Shown: piece after piece, positions 21,102-29,332 of the stretch | Numbering within the stretch: the first letter of the stretch is position 1 | Layout: every line of letters begins with the position of its first letter | Origin: Peptoniphilus sp. ING2-D1G | GTDB lineage: Bacteria; Bacillota; Clostridia; Tissierellales; Peptoniphilaceae | NCBI GenBank assembly: GCA_000952975.1 | Contig: LM997412.1 | Span: 1,488,001 to 1,552,000, forward strand | Direction: 5' to 3' | Length of the DNA: 64,000 nt | Notes under the pieces: model-generated | The model's input: the letters and a program-made list of their open reading frames with translations, nothing else | Database searches by the model: none | Told to the model about the DNA's origin: nothing | Translations under genes and position numbers: made by a program

Positions 21102-21383
21102 TTATCTGTTTTTAATAGTGTCGCATAATGTTATTGCTAAACAAGCAACTATTACAAGAAAACTCATCTGATGTTTAATAACAACGCAAAATAGGCTAAT
21201 TGCCAATAACATACCGATAAAAGCAATCATACTATACTTGTATATCCTAGGATGTTTTTGGGATAATGCATTCGATATTTTTACAATTACTGCTATCATA
21301 GGAATAATTAATACCCCCATAACACCAAATAAAATTCCAGTTGCAACAACACTCATTTTGTTTTTCTTTAATTCCTTCAACAT
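21102..21383 (-). CDS. Small integral membrane protein
   Basis: A 93-residue protein with about three membrane helices (VVATGILFGVMGVLIIPMIAVIV; YSMIAFIGMLLAISLFCVVI; SFLVIVACLAITLC, each shown in part). A strong AAGGAGG site precedes the ATG. It lies directly upstream of the membrane-bound XRE protein, with which it is likely co-transcribed. The function is unknown. Confidence 0.7.
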   Translation of the reverse strand: MLKELKKNKMSVVATGILFGVMGVLIIPMIAVIVKISNALSQKHPRIYKYSMIAFIGMLLAISLFCVVIKHQMSFLVIVACLAITLCDTIKNR

Positions 21384-21670
21384 AAAAAGAACCTCCTTTG
21401 TTTTTGATACTTTGATATTAAAATAGAATTCTTTTTATGTCACGCAACGCTTGTGAAAACAGGCGCAACGGTAACGATTTTCATTCTGGTCATCGAAAGC
21501 AAAATTCAAATTTATCGTTCTCTTTGACATAGATTATATCACGCTAGAAATGAACAGTCATTCTTTTTCAGTTATCTAATCAAAATTTATTACCGAAAAA
21601 AGACACTATATTTCAAGTGTCATTTTCTTATATTCCAGTATTTTGCAAGCAGGTAAACACAGGTTATTCC

Positions 21671-21817
21671 TTAATATCCTTTTGTTTGGGAAACTCCTGT
21701 TTCCCACCGAGAAACTGATCTGCCGGATACATTAAGAATTTCTGCCAACTGCTCCTGTGTCATATTTTTTTCTTTTCGAAGCGTTTTTAGAAAACTTCCG
21801 ATTTTTTGTTGATCCAT
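21671..21817 (-). CDS. Truncated XRE HTH protein
   Basis: A 48-residue frame not in the usual size range starts at an ATG at 21817 behind AAGGAGGACC. It encodes KIGSFLKTLRKEKNMTQEQ, LAEILNVSGRSVSRWETGVS and stops at once after QTKGY. This is a full helix-turn-helix lacking everything that normally follows. It may be a remnant of an XRE regulator such as the membrane-tethered one nearby. Confidence 0.6.
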   Translation of the reverse strand: MDQQKIGSFLKTLRKEKNMTQEQLAEILNVSGRSVSRWETGVSQTKGY

Positions 21818-22027
21818 GCTTGGGTCCTCCTTTCATCCAAAGAGTATTGCAAATCAACGCAGGAATACACGACACAAAGCGAGAAATGTCATGTTTTCTT
21901 TATAGACAACCTTGTCTAATGCAATAGCAAATTCAAATTTAATGCCAAATCTTAAGTTGAAAAAATATCTATTTTATCAACTTACATTAATTGACTAAAC
22001 ACTTGTTAACATTGTAATTCCGTTCTG

Positions 22028-22633
22028 TTAAAAAACAGAAAAAGCTGCACATACTGCAGAAAAAATATTAGATACTGCATGAATAATCCAACTTGGAAGA
22101 ATTGATCCATTAGCATTCTTCTCATTTACAAATCCCATACACCATGCAATGGATGCTGTAAAAATAATAATCACAATTGCTTTTACAACTCCTGTTATAG
22201 AAATAAACATAACGCCATGCATCAGACCAAAAAGAATTGCTTGTATTGCATTAGCAGCGCCAAAACCAAACTTATTTGATAATCTCTTTAATAGAAATCC
22301 TCTGAAAAGTAGTTCTTCTGGAAATGATGTATTCAAAACCGCATACACAATAATAGCTGGAAGTGCTATTGTACCAACTCCCGCAAAATCAGATGTTGCC
22401 GTTTCGACATCCTTTATTATATAAAGCAAAAGTGCTCCTAGTACTGTATATGCAACAGAAACTATAATGATTGAAATAGCCGTCTTTTTTCCGCCATCTA
22501 CTCTCTTTAAACCAATCCATTCGAAGAACTTTTGTTTCTTTCTCGCTGTAATAATCCACCATAAAAAAGGAATAAATGCAAATAAAATAATCTGAACAAT
22601 ACTGCTCACAATTTTACTGATAAATAGTTCCAT
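22028..22633 (-). CDS. CPBP-family intramembrane metalloprotease
   Basis: About 201 residues from an ATG at 22633 behind AAGGTGAGG. The protein is strongly hydrophobic and holds the CPBP (Abi) motifs: EELLFRGFLLKRL (EExxxR), a later LMHGVMF His, and WIIHAVSN (His/Asn). Such proteases process prenylated or small membrane peptides and often give self-immunity to bacteriocins. No bacteriocin gene is evident near it. It lies just outside the recombinase at 22.7 kb. Confidence 0.85.
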   Translation of the reverse strand: MELFISKIVSSIVQIILFAFIPFLWWIITARKKQKFFEWIGLKRVDGGKKTAISIIIVSVAYTVLGALLLYIIKDVETATSDFAGVGTIALPAIIVYAVLNTSFPEELLFRGFLLKRLSNKFGFGAANAIQAILFGLMHGVMFISITGVVKAIVIIIFTASIAWCMGFVNEKNANGSILPSWIIHAVSNIFSAVCAAFSVF

Positions 22634-22684
22634 AACCCTCACCTTTCGTTTATTAAAACGGAATTTATCTCTCTGACAATAGTT

Positions 22685-22703
22685 GTATAGTCTCCCCCTA
22701 TAC
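22685..22703. repeat. Dyad at recombinase 3' end / candidate att-site arm
   Basis: GTATAG-N7-CTATAC forms a perfect 6-bp dyad that overlaps the stop codon of the serine recombinase gene. The recombinase 3' end is where its attachment site would be expected because it mimics the end of rlmD. Confidence 0.4.
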
Positions 22704-24371
22704 TCGCGACATTAATACCATCGTCTCGACATTATCTATTTTGTCCAAACTATAATCAATGTCATGATCTATAAGCGGAAGCTTGAAAACAACAGATTTT
22801 ATCCAAGTGTCCTTTTCTGTTTTTTCGTCATAAATTTGAATTTCTTCTATCAATTCATTAAGTAATCTCTTTTTGTCGATATCTGAAAGAACTGTATAAA
22901 GACTATTAAAATTAACAAGGATTTTATAAATATTATCAGAGGTTATTTTTTCTTCAAGGATTGCCTCTTTCCTTTTTCTGCTATCATTTAACTGCATTTC
23001 TACATATTCTAACTGGTCATATATAGCATCAAGTCTGAGATTTAAATCAGTATATTTTCTATCATAATGTTTATCTTCAAAATTTAAAGAGTCGATTTGA
23101 TTAATTAGTGATGCTTTTGTACCTGTTAATTGTCTAATCATCGCTAAGTGTTTATTAATAACTTCGTCAATTTCTTTTGTATCTATTTGAATATTGATTT
23201 TATCTTCAATTTTTTTGGCAAAGGTAGGATTACTAACTATTTGAGTAATTATTGTTTCTACTTCTTTTTCAATTAATTCAGCCCTAATTTGTTTATTAAA
23301 AGTACATTTATGTCCATTCATCATTTGTCGATGTTTGCATCCGTAATAGTAATAATCTTTATAATGCTCTCCTTCTTTGTTTTTATTACGTTTACGACTT
23401 TTATTTCCATACAAACCAGCACCACAATATGGGCATTTTATTAAATTTGATAAGATATGAACTCTCTCATCTTTTCCTCTATTTATCTTCTCATACTTTT
23501 TAGCTTGAGATTTTCTTTTTTCCTGAACTGCATTCCATAACTCATCATCAATTAAAGGTTCATGATTTCCTTGAGCTATAATATAATGATCAGATTTTTC
23601 TAATTTAATTTTACCAGTATTTTTATCTTTAATCGTTTTTCTTCTTCCATATGCAATTTTCCCATTATATACGGGATTATCCAATATTTGTCTTATTAAA
23701 CTAGCTGAAAAATATGGATTCTTGCCATTTTGTCTTATAGGTTTATTAATACCTAAAGAAACTAAATACTTAGATACTCCATTGGCTCCCATATCTGAAT
23801 TAGCATATAAATCAAAAATCATCCTTACTGCTTTAGCTTCATCTTCATTAACAACTAATTCTCCATTATCTAATGAATAGCCAATTGGAGCAAAACCACC
23901 ATTCCATTTACCTTCTCTAGCCTTTTGTTTTCGACCCTCCATAGTTTGAGAAAGTATATTTTCACGTTCCATTTCTGCTACTGCTGAAAGAATTGTTATA
24001 ACAAGTTTTCCAGAATCTTTAGAGCTGTCTAAACTATCATCAACACAAATCAGATTTACATTATGATTTTCCATGACTTGTAATGACTGCAACACATCCG
24101 CCGCATTTCTTCCAAATCTAGATAATTTAAAAACCATTACATAATCAACTTTATCTTTTTCAGCTGCTATATCATTAAGCATAGCTATAAATTCATTTCT
24201 ACCTGTAATAGATGTTCCTGATTTCCCAGCATCTTTATAGGTTTGTATTATTTCTATATCATAAGCTTTTGCATACTGTTTTATTCTTTCTTCTTGAGCA
24301 TCAAGTGAGTAACCATCAATTTGCATAGATGTTGACACTCTTGTATATACATACGCTTTTTTCTTTTTCAT
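22698..24371 (-). CDS. Large serine recombinase with RlmD-like C-terminal tail
   Basis: The 557-residue integrase has YVYTRVSTSMQIDGYSLDAQ (catalytic Ser), FKLSRFGRNAADVLQ, a recombinase domain (NPVYNGKIAYGRRKT), zinc ribbon (CPYCGAGLYGNKS) and a coiled coil (EDKHYDRKYTDLNLRLD). The last residues, IDNVETMVLMSRV, copy the conserved C-terminus of RlmD/RumA methyltransferases (HVEAITLMSRV in the rlmD copy at 53.9 kb). The simplest reading is that the element inserts at the 3' end of rlmD and its integrase gene runs into the att site. A small gene precedes it. Confidence 0.93.
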   Translation of the reverse strand: MKKKKAYVYTRVSTSMQIDGYSLDAQEERIKQYAKAYDIEIIQTYKDAGKSGTSITGRNEFIAMLNDIAAEKDKVDYVMVFKLSRFGRNAADVLQSLQVMENHNVNLICVDDSLDSSKDSGKLVITILSAVAEMERENILSQTMEGRKQKAREGKWNGGFAPIGYSLDNGELVVNEDEAKAVRMIFDLYANSDMGANGVSKYLVSLGINKPIRQNGKNPYFSASLIRQILDNPVYNGKIAYGRRKTIKDKNTGKIKLEKSDHYIIAQGNHEPLIDDELWNAVQEKRKSQAKKYEKINRGKDERVHILSNLIKCPYCGAGLYGNKSRKRNKNKEGEHYKDYYYYGCKHRQMMNGHKCTFNKQIRAELIEKEVETIITQIVSNPTFAKKIEDKINIQIDTKEIDEVINKHLAMIRQLTGTKASLINQIDSLNFEDKHYDRKYTDLNLRLDAIYDQLEYVEMQLNDSRKRKEAILEEKITSDNIYKILVNFNSLYTVLSDIDKKRLLNELIEEIQIYDEKTEKDTWIKSVVFKLPLIDHDIDYSLDKIDNVETMVLMSRV

Positions 24372-24458
24372 TTTTCCACCTTTAGTTTGGACATATTTTC
24401 ACGTTATAGTTATACCTATATTTTACATAAGTCTTAATATAAAAGTCAATGCAGTAAC

Positions 24459-24614
24459 CTATTCTGATGACTTATTTTCCTCATTTTTTTCTGAACCTCT
24501 TGACGGTACTTCCAATTTTTCAAAGTCTATCTGATCTGCATACTTTTCTATTAATTCTTGAAGAAGCACAGCCAAAGAATCTAAATTATTATTTTTATTT
24601 GACATATTATCCAA
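24459..24614 (-). CDS. Small acidic protein upstream of serine recombinase
   Basis: A 51-residue frame starts at a TTG at 24614, eight bases behind GGAGG, and reads LDNMSNKNNNLDSLAVLLQE, LIEKYADQIDFEKLEVPSR, ending EENKSSE. It is helical and acidic. It lies 87 bp upstream of the recombinase on the same strand. Small genes in this position often encode recombination directionality factors, but these are usually basic, so the role is open. Confidence 0.55.
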   Translation of the reverse strand: MDNMSNKNNNLDSLAVLLQELIEKYADQIDFEKLEVPSRGSEKNEENKSSE

Positions 24615-24728
24615 GTTAGAATCCTCCGATATTTTAATTTCAACTTGTATATGTCAGAAATTTTTTATGAACTTACTTAATGATCTAATTTACAAAAAAT
24701 ACTATTAATTTATTTTACTCACAAAAAA

Positions 24729-24765
24729 TCTGTTTATACGCTCCATTTATGGACGTATAAACAGA
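24729..24765. repeat. Long near-perfect hairpin
   Basis: TCTGTTTATACG pairs with CGTATAAACAGA, and the interior TCCAT-TT-ATGGA extends the stem to 17 bp with one bulged C. On the minus strand it runs into ATTTTTTGTG, so it could terminate a minus-strand transcript. No minus-strand gene lies upstream of it, so a single-strand origin or an untranslated RNA is an alternative. Confidence 0.6.
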
Positions 24766-25007
24766 TGTAGGGTATTTACCAAGGATAAGTTTTTAAACTC
24801 TTTTGTTATTGAAATCCCTTTCTGACAAATTATAGATAGAAGATTGATGGCATGGAGAAAATAAAAAAAGGAAGTGATCAAAAATGAGGAAACAAAGAAA
24901 GGAAGTTGCAAAATATGGAGTAATGAAAAATAAAAAAGATTTATAGAGCAAAATTTTAATTGGTGAAAAAATGTATAGTGTAGAAATGCACTTACAAAAG
25001 TATTAAA

Positions 25008-25061
25008 TAGCAAGCCAAGCTATCAATCTAAAAATGTGTACTTTAGAGCAAGCCAAGCTCT
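25008..25061 (+). other. Two tandem hairpins with identical loop and compensated stems
   Basis: TAGC-AAGCCAA-GCTA (25008-25022) and AGAGC-AAGCCAA-GCTCT (25045-25061) share the seven-base loop, while the stem base differs on both sides so that pairing is kept. Each is followed by AAAAATGTGT. This looks like a structural RNA or DNA element rather than chance. It lies about 165 bp upstream of the tyrosine recombinase gene. Confidence 0.5.
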
Positions 25062-25223
25062 TTAAAAAATGTGTTTTGTCTTAGATTAGACAACTTAGAA
25101 GCTTCTACGGACTCGGTAGTATAAAAAGCTTAGTCTTAACAATTAGAGTAGCAAATAAGGCTCTAGAATCGCTTTTAAGAGCTTTAATTTTAAAAATATA
25201 GCTAAATTTGAAAGGAGCATTTT

Positions 25224-26204
25224 ATGTCATTTAATATCACAAACGAAGCTTTTAACAAAGCATTTGGAATAATAGATGAAGAAAAGAAAAAAACTAAAAA
25301 GTGGGATAAAAGAAAGCAGAAATACGTTTTAAAAAATCAGATTTATGATAGATTAACAAAAATGTTAAATGATGGTATGAGCACATCAAGAAATAACGAC
25401 AAAAATGATTTATCAACTACAACAAAAAATAAAATTTATAGCGTTACAACTTATAAGACATACAAAAAACAATGTTATAAATTTGCAGAATTTTTGAAAG
25501 AAAATTATCCTGAAATAAAGAAAATACAACAAGTTAAAACAGAACACGTAAATGAATATCTGAAAAACTTAACAGATAAAGGCTTATCTGCTTACTCAAT
25601 TAGCACAGTCAAATCAGCTATAGCAAAGGTTTTAAGAACATCATCTACAAACTTTATAGCAACACCTCCAAGGACAAGAAAATCAATCAAAAGAAGTCGC
25701 TATGAAGCTAAAAGAGATAAAAACATATCAGAAGAACTAGAAAGAAAATTTTCTAAAATAACAAGCTCTACAGGATTAAGAAAAAAAGAAATGGAAGCTG
25801 TAAGAGGGGTTGATTTGAAAGAAATCAACGGAAAATATTATGTAAAAGTTAGACAAGGAAAGGGTGGAAAAAAACGCTTAGCTTTAATCATGGGCAAAGA
25901 TAAGGAAGAAACGGAAGAAATAATAAATATTTTTAAAGAAGCTGGAGAGCTTAAAATAGCACCAAAATTACCTTCTCATTATGACAACCACCACTACAGA
26001 GCAGTATACGCCAAGAGAATTTATAATCATTATGCAAGACCAATAGATGAAATACCTGGTGGTTTAATTTCAGAAGGAGGAGAAAGATACATTATGAGAA
26101 ATGATAGAGCTGGAGAAATATTAGATCGAAAAGCTATGTTAATAACTAGCAAATACTTAGGACATAATCGTATTGATGTAATAGCCCAATCTTATCTGTA
26201 CTAA
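25224..26204 (+). CDS. Tyrosine recombinase/integrase
   Basis: The 326-residue protein has an N-terminal SAM-like core-binding domain (YKTYKKQCYKFAEFLKENYP; VKTEHVNEYLKNLTDKGLS) and a C-terminal catalytic domain. Catalytic residues are Arg in TGLRKKEM, Lys in the RQGKGGKKR hairpin, His/Arg in HHYRAVYAKR, His in YLGHNRID, and the terminal nucleophile Tyr in AQSYLY. AAAGGAGC lies before the ATG. It is followed by a terminator and then a replication protein, as in small plasmids and integrated satellites. Confidence 0.9.
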   Translation: MSFNITNEAFNKAFGIIDEEKKKTKKWDKRKQKYVLKNQIYDRLTKMLNDGMSTSRNNDKNDLSTTTKNKIYSVTTYKTYKKQCYKFAEFLKENYPEIKKIQQVKTEHVNEYLKNLTDKGLSAYSISTVKSAIAKVLRTSSTNFIATPPRTRKSIKRSRYEAKRDKNISEELERKFSKITSSTGLRKKEMEAVRGVDLKEINGKYYVKVRQGKGGKKRLALIMGKDKEETEEIINIFKEAGELKIAPKLPSHYDNHHYRAVYAKRIYNHYARPIDEIPGGLISEGGERYIMRNDRAGEILDRKAMLITSKYLGHNRIDVIAQSYLY

Positions 26205-26304
26205 AATAAATGGATGTATATGTAAAATCTATGTCTATAAATAGTAGTTTAAAGTTAACTTACTATAACATAAGTATGTATGTTGCTAAGGCATCAGTAA
26301 AGTA

Positions 26305-26327
26305 CCCCTGTAATAGGGGATTTTTTT
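26305..26327 (+). terminator. Terminator after tyrosine recombinase
   Basis: CCCC-TGTAATA-GGGG followed by ATTTTTTT, about 100 bp behind the recombinase stop codon. Confidence 0.75.
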
Positions 26328-26374
26328 ACCACTTATGTTTAATCAAAGATATGAAATAAAAACGAAGTTTTAAA

Positions 26375-26396
26375 AATTTTCTGACATATACCTTTT
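26375..26396 (+). promoter_or_regulatory. 5' leader motif shared with the small gene at 24.6 kb
   Basis: The sequence AATTTTCTGACATATAC upstream of the primase gene recurs, inverted, at 24645-24665 upstream of the small minus-strand gene. Similarity continues through AAATTAAAA up to each GGAG ribosome binding site. The two genes may share an operator or leader. Confidence 0.5.
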
Positions 26397-26418
26397 AAGA
26401 AATTAAAAGGAGTATTTT

Positions 26419-27651
26419 ATGTCAGATAACGAAATTAGAGATGAACTTCTAACCCTTCTTTATCCAAAGAATAATGAAAAAAGAATTGTCTACATGAGGA
26501 TAAAAAGTAGAAAGCATACAGTTAAATTTATAGAGCTTGAAAAACTTCAATATTATAACAGAAAAAATATTTATATTTCAGTTGCTGAAAGATTCCCTTC
26601 ATTTAATAACACAACAAACAAAGCAATTATTGATTTAGATACTATAAAGCGTGTTTCTTACATTGTTGTTGACCTAGATTACTGCAGATCTTCTGAATGG
26701 AGCCATGAAAAAGCAGAGCAAGTTTATAACGCATTAAAAACATTTAATGTCTTTGATGATGTACTTTGTCCTCATATAACACTTAATTCAGGTAGAGGGT
26801 TACATCTGTTTTATTTAATAGAACCCGTCTATTTTTATAAAGACAAAATAAAAAAAGAAAAACAGATAAGTTTGTACCAAGATTGTGCTGCATATCTAAA
26901 AGAAAGTTTGTATGAAAAAATCTCTGAATTAAAAGTCGCAGATGTCTATGCATTAAAAAACATTGATTTAGATAAAAACGTTGGATCAAATATATTACAA
27001 ATTATAAGATTACCTTTATCCTATAATAGCTCAGCTAAAGCAAAGGGTACTCTAATAGATATTAACGATTTTCCAAGATATTATCTCGGCTTGTGGATAA
27101 ATGAGTTAAAACCAGAGAAAGATATAAATAAAAGCAACTATATCCATAAAGCAAACATCGAAAAACTAAGCTTAAAAAGAATTGCTGATTATAAAACATT
27201 AATTAAGATAAGGAAAGAAAATAACACACTTGTTGGTAGTAGAGATAAAATAATGATTCAAGCAGCTTGGACAATTATTAATGGAGACCTATCTAAAGAT
27301 ATTTTATATGAAATCGGAAGTTTAATTGGTGGAGGATTCGAAAAAGAGAGATATATAGAATCAAAATGGAGAAATGCTATGAGGAATGTAGCTTCTAAAT
27401 ACAAGAAATTGTCAAACAAAAAAATCATGGAATGGTTAGATATTTCAGAAGAAGAAAGTCAGTTTATGTCATGCCTCAAACCTTGTACTAAAAAAGAAGT
27501 TATAGCCCAGCAAAAAAGAGAAGAAAAAGAAAAAATAATTTTAGCTGTTAAAGAATATTATCATGAGAATGGGAATATATCTGAAACTGCGAAGAAGTTT
27601 AAGCTATCAAGGAATACGGTTAGGAAATATATTAATTTAAAATTGAATTAA
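26419..27651 (+). CDS. Primase-like replication protein with C-terminal HTH
   Basis: The 410-residue protein resembles archaeo-eukaryotic-type primases of plasmids and satellites. Conserved features seen are YIVVDLDYCRSSEW (DxD-type metal site) and LNSGRGLHLFYLIEP (sGxGxH-type motif), then ILQIIRLPLSYN. The C-terminal ~40 residues form a helix-turn-helix (NISETAKKFKLSRNTVRKYIN) that could bind an origin. AAAGGAG precedes the ATG. With the tyrosine recombinase upstream it suggests an integrated small replicon. No helicase domain is present, so host helicase use is likely. Confidence 0.8.
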   Translation: MSDNEIRDELLTLLYPKNNEKRIVYMRIKSRKHTVKFIELEKLQYYNRKNIYISVAERFPSFNNTTNKAIIDLDTIKRVSYIVVDLDYCRSSEWSHEKAEQVYNALKTFNVFDDVLCPHITLNSGRGLHLFYLIEPVYFYKDKIKKEKQISLYQDCAAYLKESLYEKISELKVADVYALKNIDLDKNVGSNILQIIRLPLSYNSSAKAKGTLIDINDFPRYYLGLWINELKPEKDINKSNYIHKANIEKLSLKRIADYKTLIKIRKENNTLVGSRDKIMIQAAWTIINGDLSKDILYEIGSLIGGGFEKERYIESKWRNAMRNVASKYKKLSNKKIMEWLDISEEESQFMSCLKPCTKKEVIAQQKREEKEKIILAVKEYYHENGNISETAKKFKLSRNTVRKYINLKLN

Positions 27652-27689
27652 ATTTAAATACTATAAACGCTTGATAATTTACAATAAAA

Positions 27690-27719
27690 AAAGAACACCC
27701 TTATGCAAGAGTATTCTTT
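27690..27719 (-). terminator. Terminator of CBASS operon
   Basis: On the minus strand AAAGAATACTCTT-GCAT-AAGGGTGTTCTTT pairs over 13 bp with two G-U pairs and runs into a T tract. It lies about 120 nt behind the Cap15 stop codon. Confidence 0.7.
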
Positions 27720-27798
27720 GAATAAAGAACAATTTTCTGACCTTGTTCAATATAGAAAAAACTATGAAAATTACTATGGAAAGGAAGTGGAGAGGTAG
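27703..27798 (+). CDS. Possible 31-residue peptide or gene remnant
   Basis: A short frame reads MQEYSLNKEQFSDLVQYRK and ends NYYGKEVER. It overlaps the opposite-strand terminator and has no ribosome binding site, so it is more likely the tail of a lost gene or chance. Confidence 0.2.
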   Translation: MQEYSLNKEQFSDLVQYRKNYENYYGKEVER

Positions 27799-27838
27799 GA
27801 TTTATATCTTATCCTCTCAGTTTTATAAAATAATATAA

Positions 27839-28381
27839 TTATTCTAAAAATATATCTCCCTTAGTTTTTCTATTTGTCCAGTATATTCCATTGATTTTTT
27901 TTGGATTACTTACATCTAAACGACAAGTCCCAATTTGAATCGGATTTAAGTCGCTATATTTGCTATATGGATTGGTTATATAATTATAATACAGTATAAA
28001 GTCTCCATTTTCTTCAATAATTTCTGCTACTATACTATTACTTATAACTTCATTTGTTTTAAGTTTTATTTTTATATTTGTAAAAGTTTGTTCTATAAAA
28101 ACTTGAATATTTTTATTTAAATCTTCACCACCGAAATTATACTTTAATAATCCTTTATACTCTTTTTTTAATTTAGGCATTTTTATAAAAGGAATCCACT
28201 TCCATAACCATTTATCGAAAATCAATATCGGAATAGGTGGGATTCCTACAGCTTCAGGAATTAGTGATATGAAACCAACCCCTCCATTAGGCTTTTTTAA
28301 AGTCACTAATACAATGTAAGCAATTAAAGTAGACCAAGCCGATATCTTTATCAGCATATTATTCTTAGATTTCATATTCAT
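27839..28381 (-). CDS. cap15: CBASS effector Cap15 (2TM plus beta-barrel)
   Basis: The 180-residue protein has two N-terminal membrane helices (IKISAWSTLIAYIVLVTL; GFISLIPEAVGIPPIPILIF) and then a beta-rich cyclic-nucleotide-receptor barrel: LKKEYKGLLKYNFGG, FIEQTFTNIKIKLKTNE, YYNYITNPYS, IGTCRLDV, INGIYWTNRKTKGDIFLE. This is the Cap15 layout. In CBASS, a cyclic dinucleotide made after phage infection binds the barrel, the protein oligomerises, and the inner membrane is disrupted. It overlaps the end of the CD-NTase gene by 17 bp, indicating tight coupling. Confidence 0.88.
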   Translation of the reverse strand: MNMKSKNNMLIKISAWSTLIAYIVLVTLKKPNGGVGFISLIPEAVGIPPIPILIFDKWLWKWIPFIKMPKLKKEYKGLLKYNFGGEDLNKNIQVFIEQTFTNIKIKLKTNEVISNSIVAEIIEENGDFILYYNYITNPYSKYSDLNPIQIGTCRLDVSNPKKINGIYWTNRKTKGDIFLE

Positions 28382-29321
28382 AAAACCTATACAAGTCTTT
28401 AATAAATTTCGAACAATAATCTATTCTTTCTGAATCGTCGCTTCCTATTAGTTTTATCCCATTAACTTCTTTAAAATTGGATATTAACGTCAAACTATTA
28501 TACAAAAAATCTACTATTTCATCAAAAATAAATCTATAAGAGGTATACTTTGTAAAATACTCATCTGGAACATTCCAAACTAAGCATTCCACCAAAAATG
28601 AACTTACATCTTTCGCACTCTTATAACCTTCATCTATCATTTTATAACGCATTTCTTTAGCAATTCTCACCATTTTCTTAAAATAATAGTTTGTTTTTTT
28701 ATTCTTCTCAATGCCATTCTCCATATGTTGTTCTGGATAATTTATAATCTCATTACCTATATCAGGAATTATTAAGATCCCACCAACATAATTATTCTCA
28801 TTATAACTATAATCAGCTGTATAATCACGAAATCTTAAAGCAGGCACTGAATCGGTATCTTTTCTATATGAATTACCGTTAATTTTGATTGATTTATTTT
28901 TTCGATGTACATCATACCCAAATTTTTTTCTTAATACTATTTCTACGTCATCCTTAAAACTTCTTTCTCTAGGAGTTGCCGTTACAAAACCATAATTTTC
29001 TCTACTTACTCCTTGTCTATATTTTGGTCTAAATCTATCTTCTTGAACTACGGCAACATCAACATCACTATTACTTCTGACATTAGTATTATTGGCATAT
29101 GAACCTTGTAAAAAAATTTTAACTTCATAACCATTTTCTCCAGACATCCTCAATTGATACGAAGGAATATCTGAGTACATCTTATTGATTATATTTGATT
29201 CTTTCAACCCTAGCTCTTTTAACGCATCCGCCACCATTCGAATAGCATTTTTACATTGATTTTCTTCTGTTTCACTTATAGGTTTTGCATAATTTTTTAG
29301 CTGTTCTTCTGTAAATTTCAA
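28365..29321 (-). CDS. CBASS CD-NTase (cyclic oligonucleotide synthase)
   Basis: The 318-residue protein starts at TTG 29321 behind AAGGAGG. The OAS-like nucleotidyltransferase core is complete: QGSYANNTNVRSNSDVDVAVV (GS...DxD) and DSVPALRF (third acidic residue). It is followed by the helical OAS1-C-like half. The enzyme would make a cyclic nucleotide second messenger after phage infection. The neighbour encodes Cap15, so this is a minimal two-gene (type I) CBASS. No Cap2/Cap3 or HORMA/TRIP13 genes are seen. Clade and product cannot be fixed without phylogeny. Confidence 0.9.
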   Translation of the reverse strand: MKFTEEQLKNYAKPISETEENQCKNAIRMVADALKELGLKESNIINKMYSDIPSYQLRMSGENGYEVKIFLQGSYANNTNVRSNSDVDVAVVQEDRFRPKYRQGVSRENYGFVTATPRERSFKDDVEIVLRKKFGYDVHRKNKSIKINGNSYRKDTDSVPALRFRDYTADYSYNENNYVGGILIIPDIGNEIINYPEQHMENGIEKNKKTNYYFKKMVRIAKEMRYKMIDEGYKSAKDVSSFLVECLVWNVPDEYFTKYTSYRFIFDEIVDFLYNSLTLISNFKEVNGIKLIGSDDSERIDYCSKFIKDLYRFYEYEI

Positions 29322-29332
29322 AACATACCTCC

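Larger units (their letters stand above)
24615..25223. other. Structured intergenic region upstream of tyrosine recombinase
   Basis: About 600 AT-rich bases contain no convincing gene but several structures: a GTATATGTCAGAAA motif repeated inverted near 26390, a 17-bp hairpin at 24729-24765, and two like-shaped hairpins at 25008-25061. A possible 20-codon frame (MRKQRKEVAKYGVMKNKKDL, from about 24884) has a ribosome binding site but no other support. The region could be an origin or leader of the replication-like unit downstream. Confidence 0.45.

Noticed and set aside
24747..25013. Minus-strand frame of 88 residues rich in Phe/Leu
   Set aside because: No start signal; it overlaps the 17-bp hairpin and has random composition for AT-rich DNA.
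25008..25100. Possible CRISPR or iteron array
   Set aside because: Only two units with unequal stems; no spacers, no cas genes.
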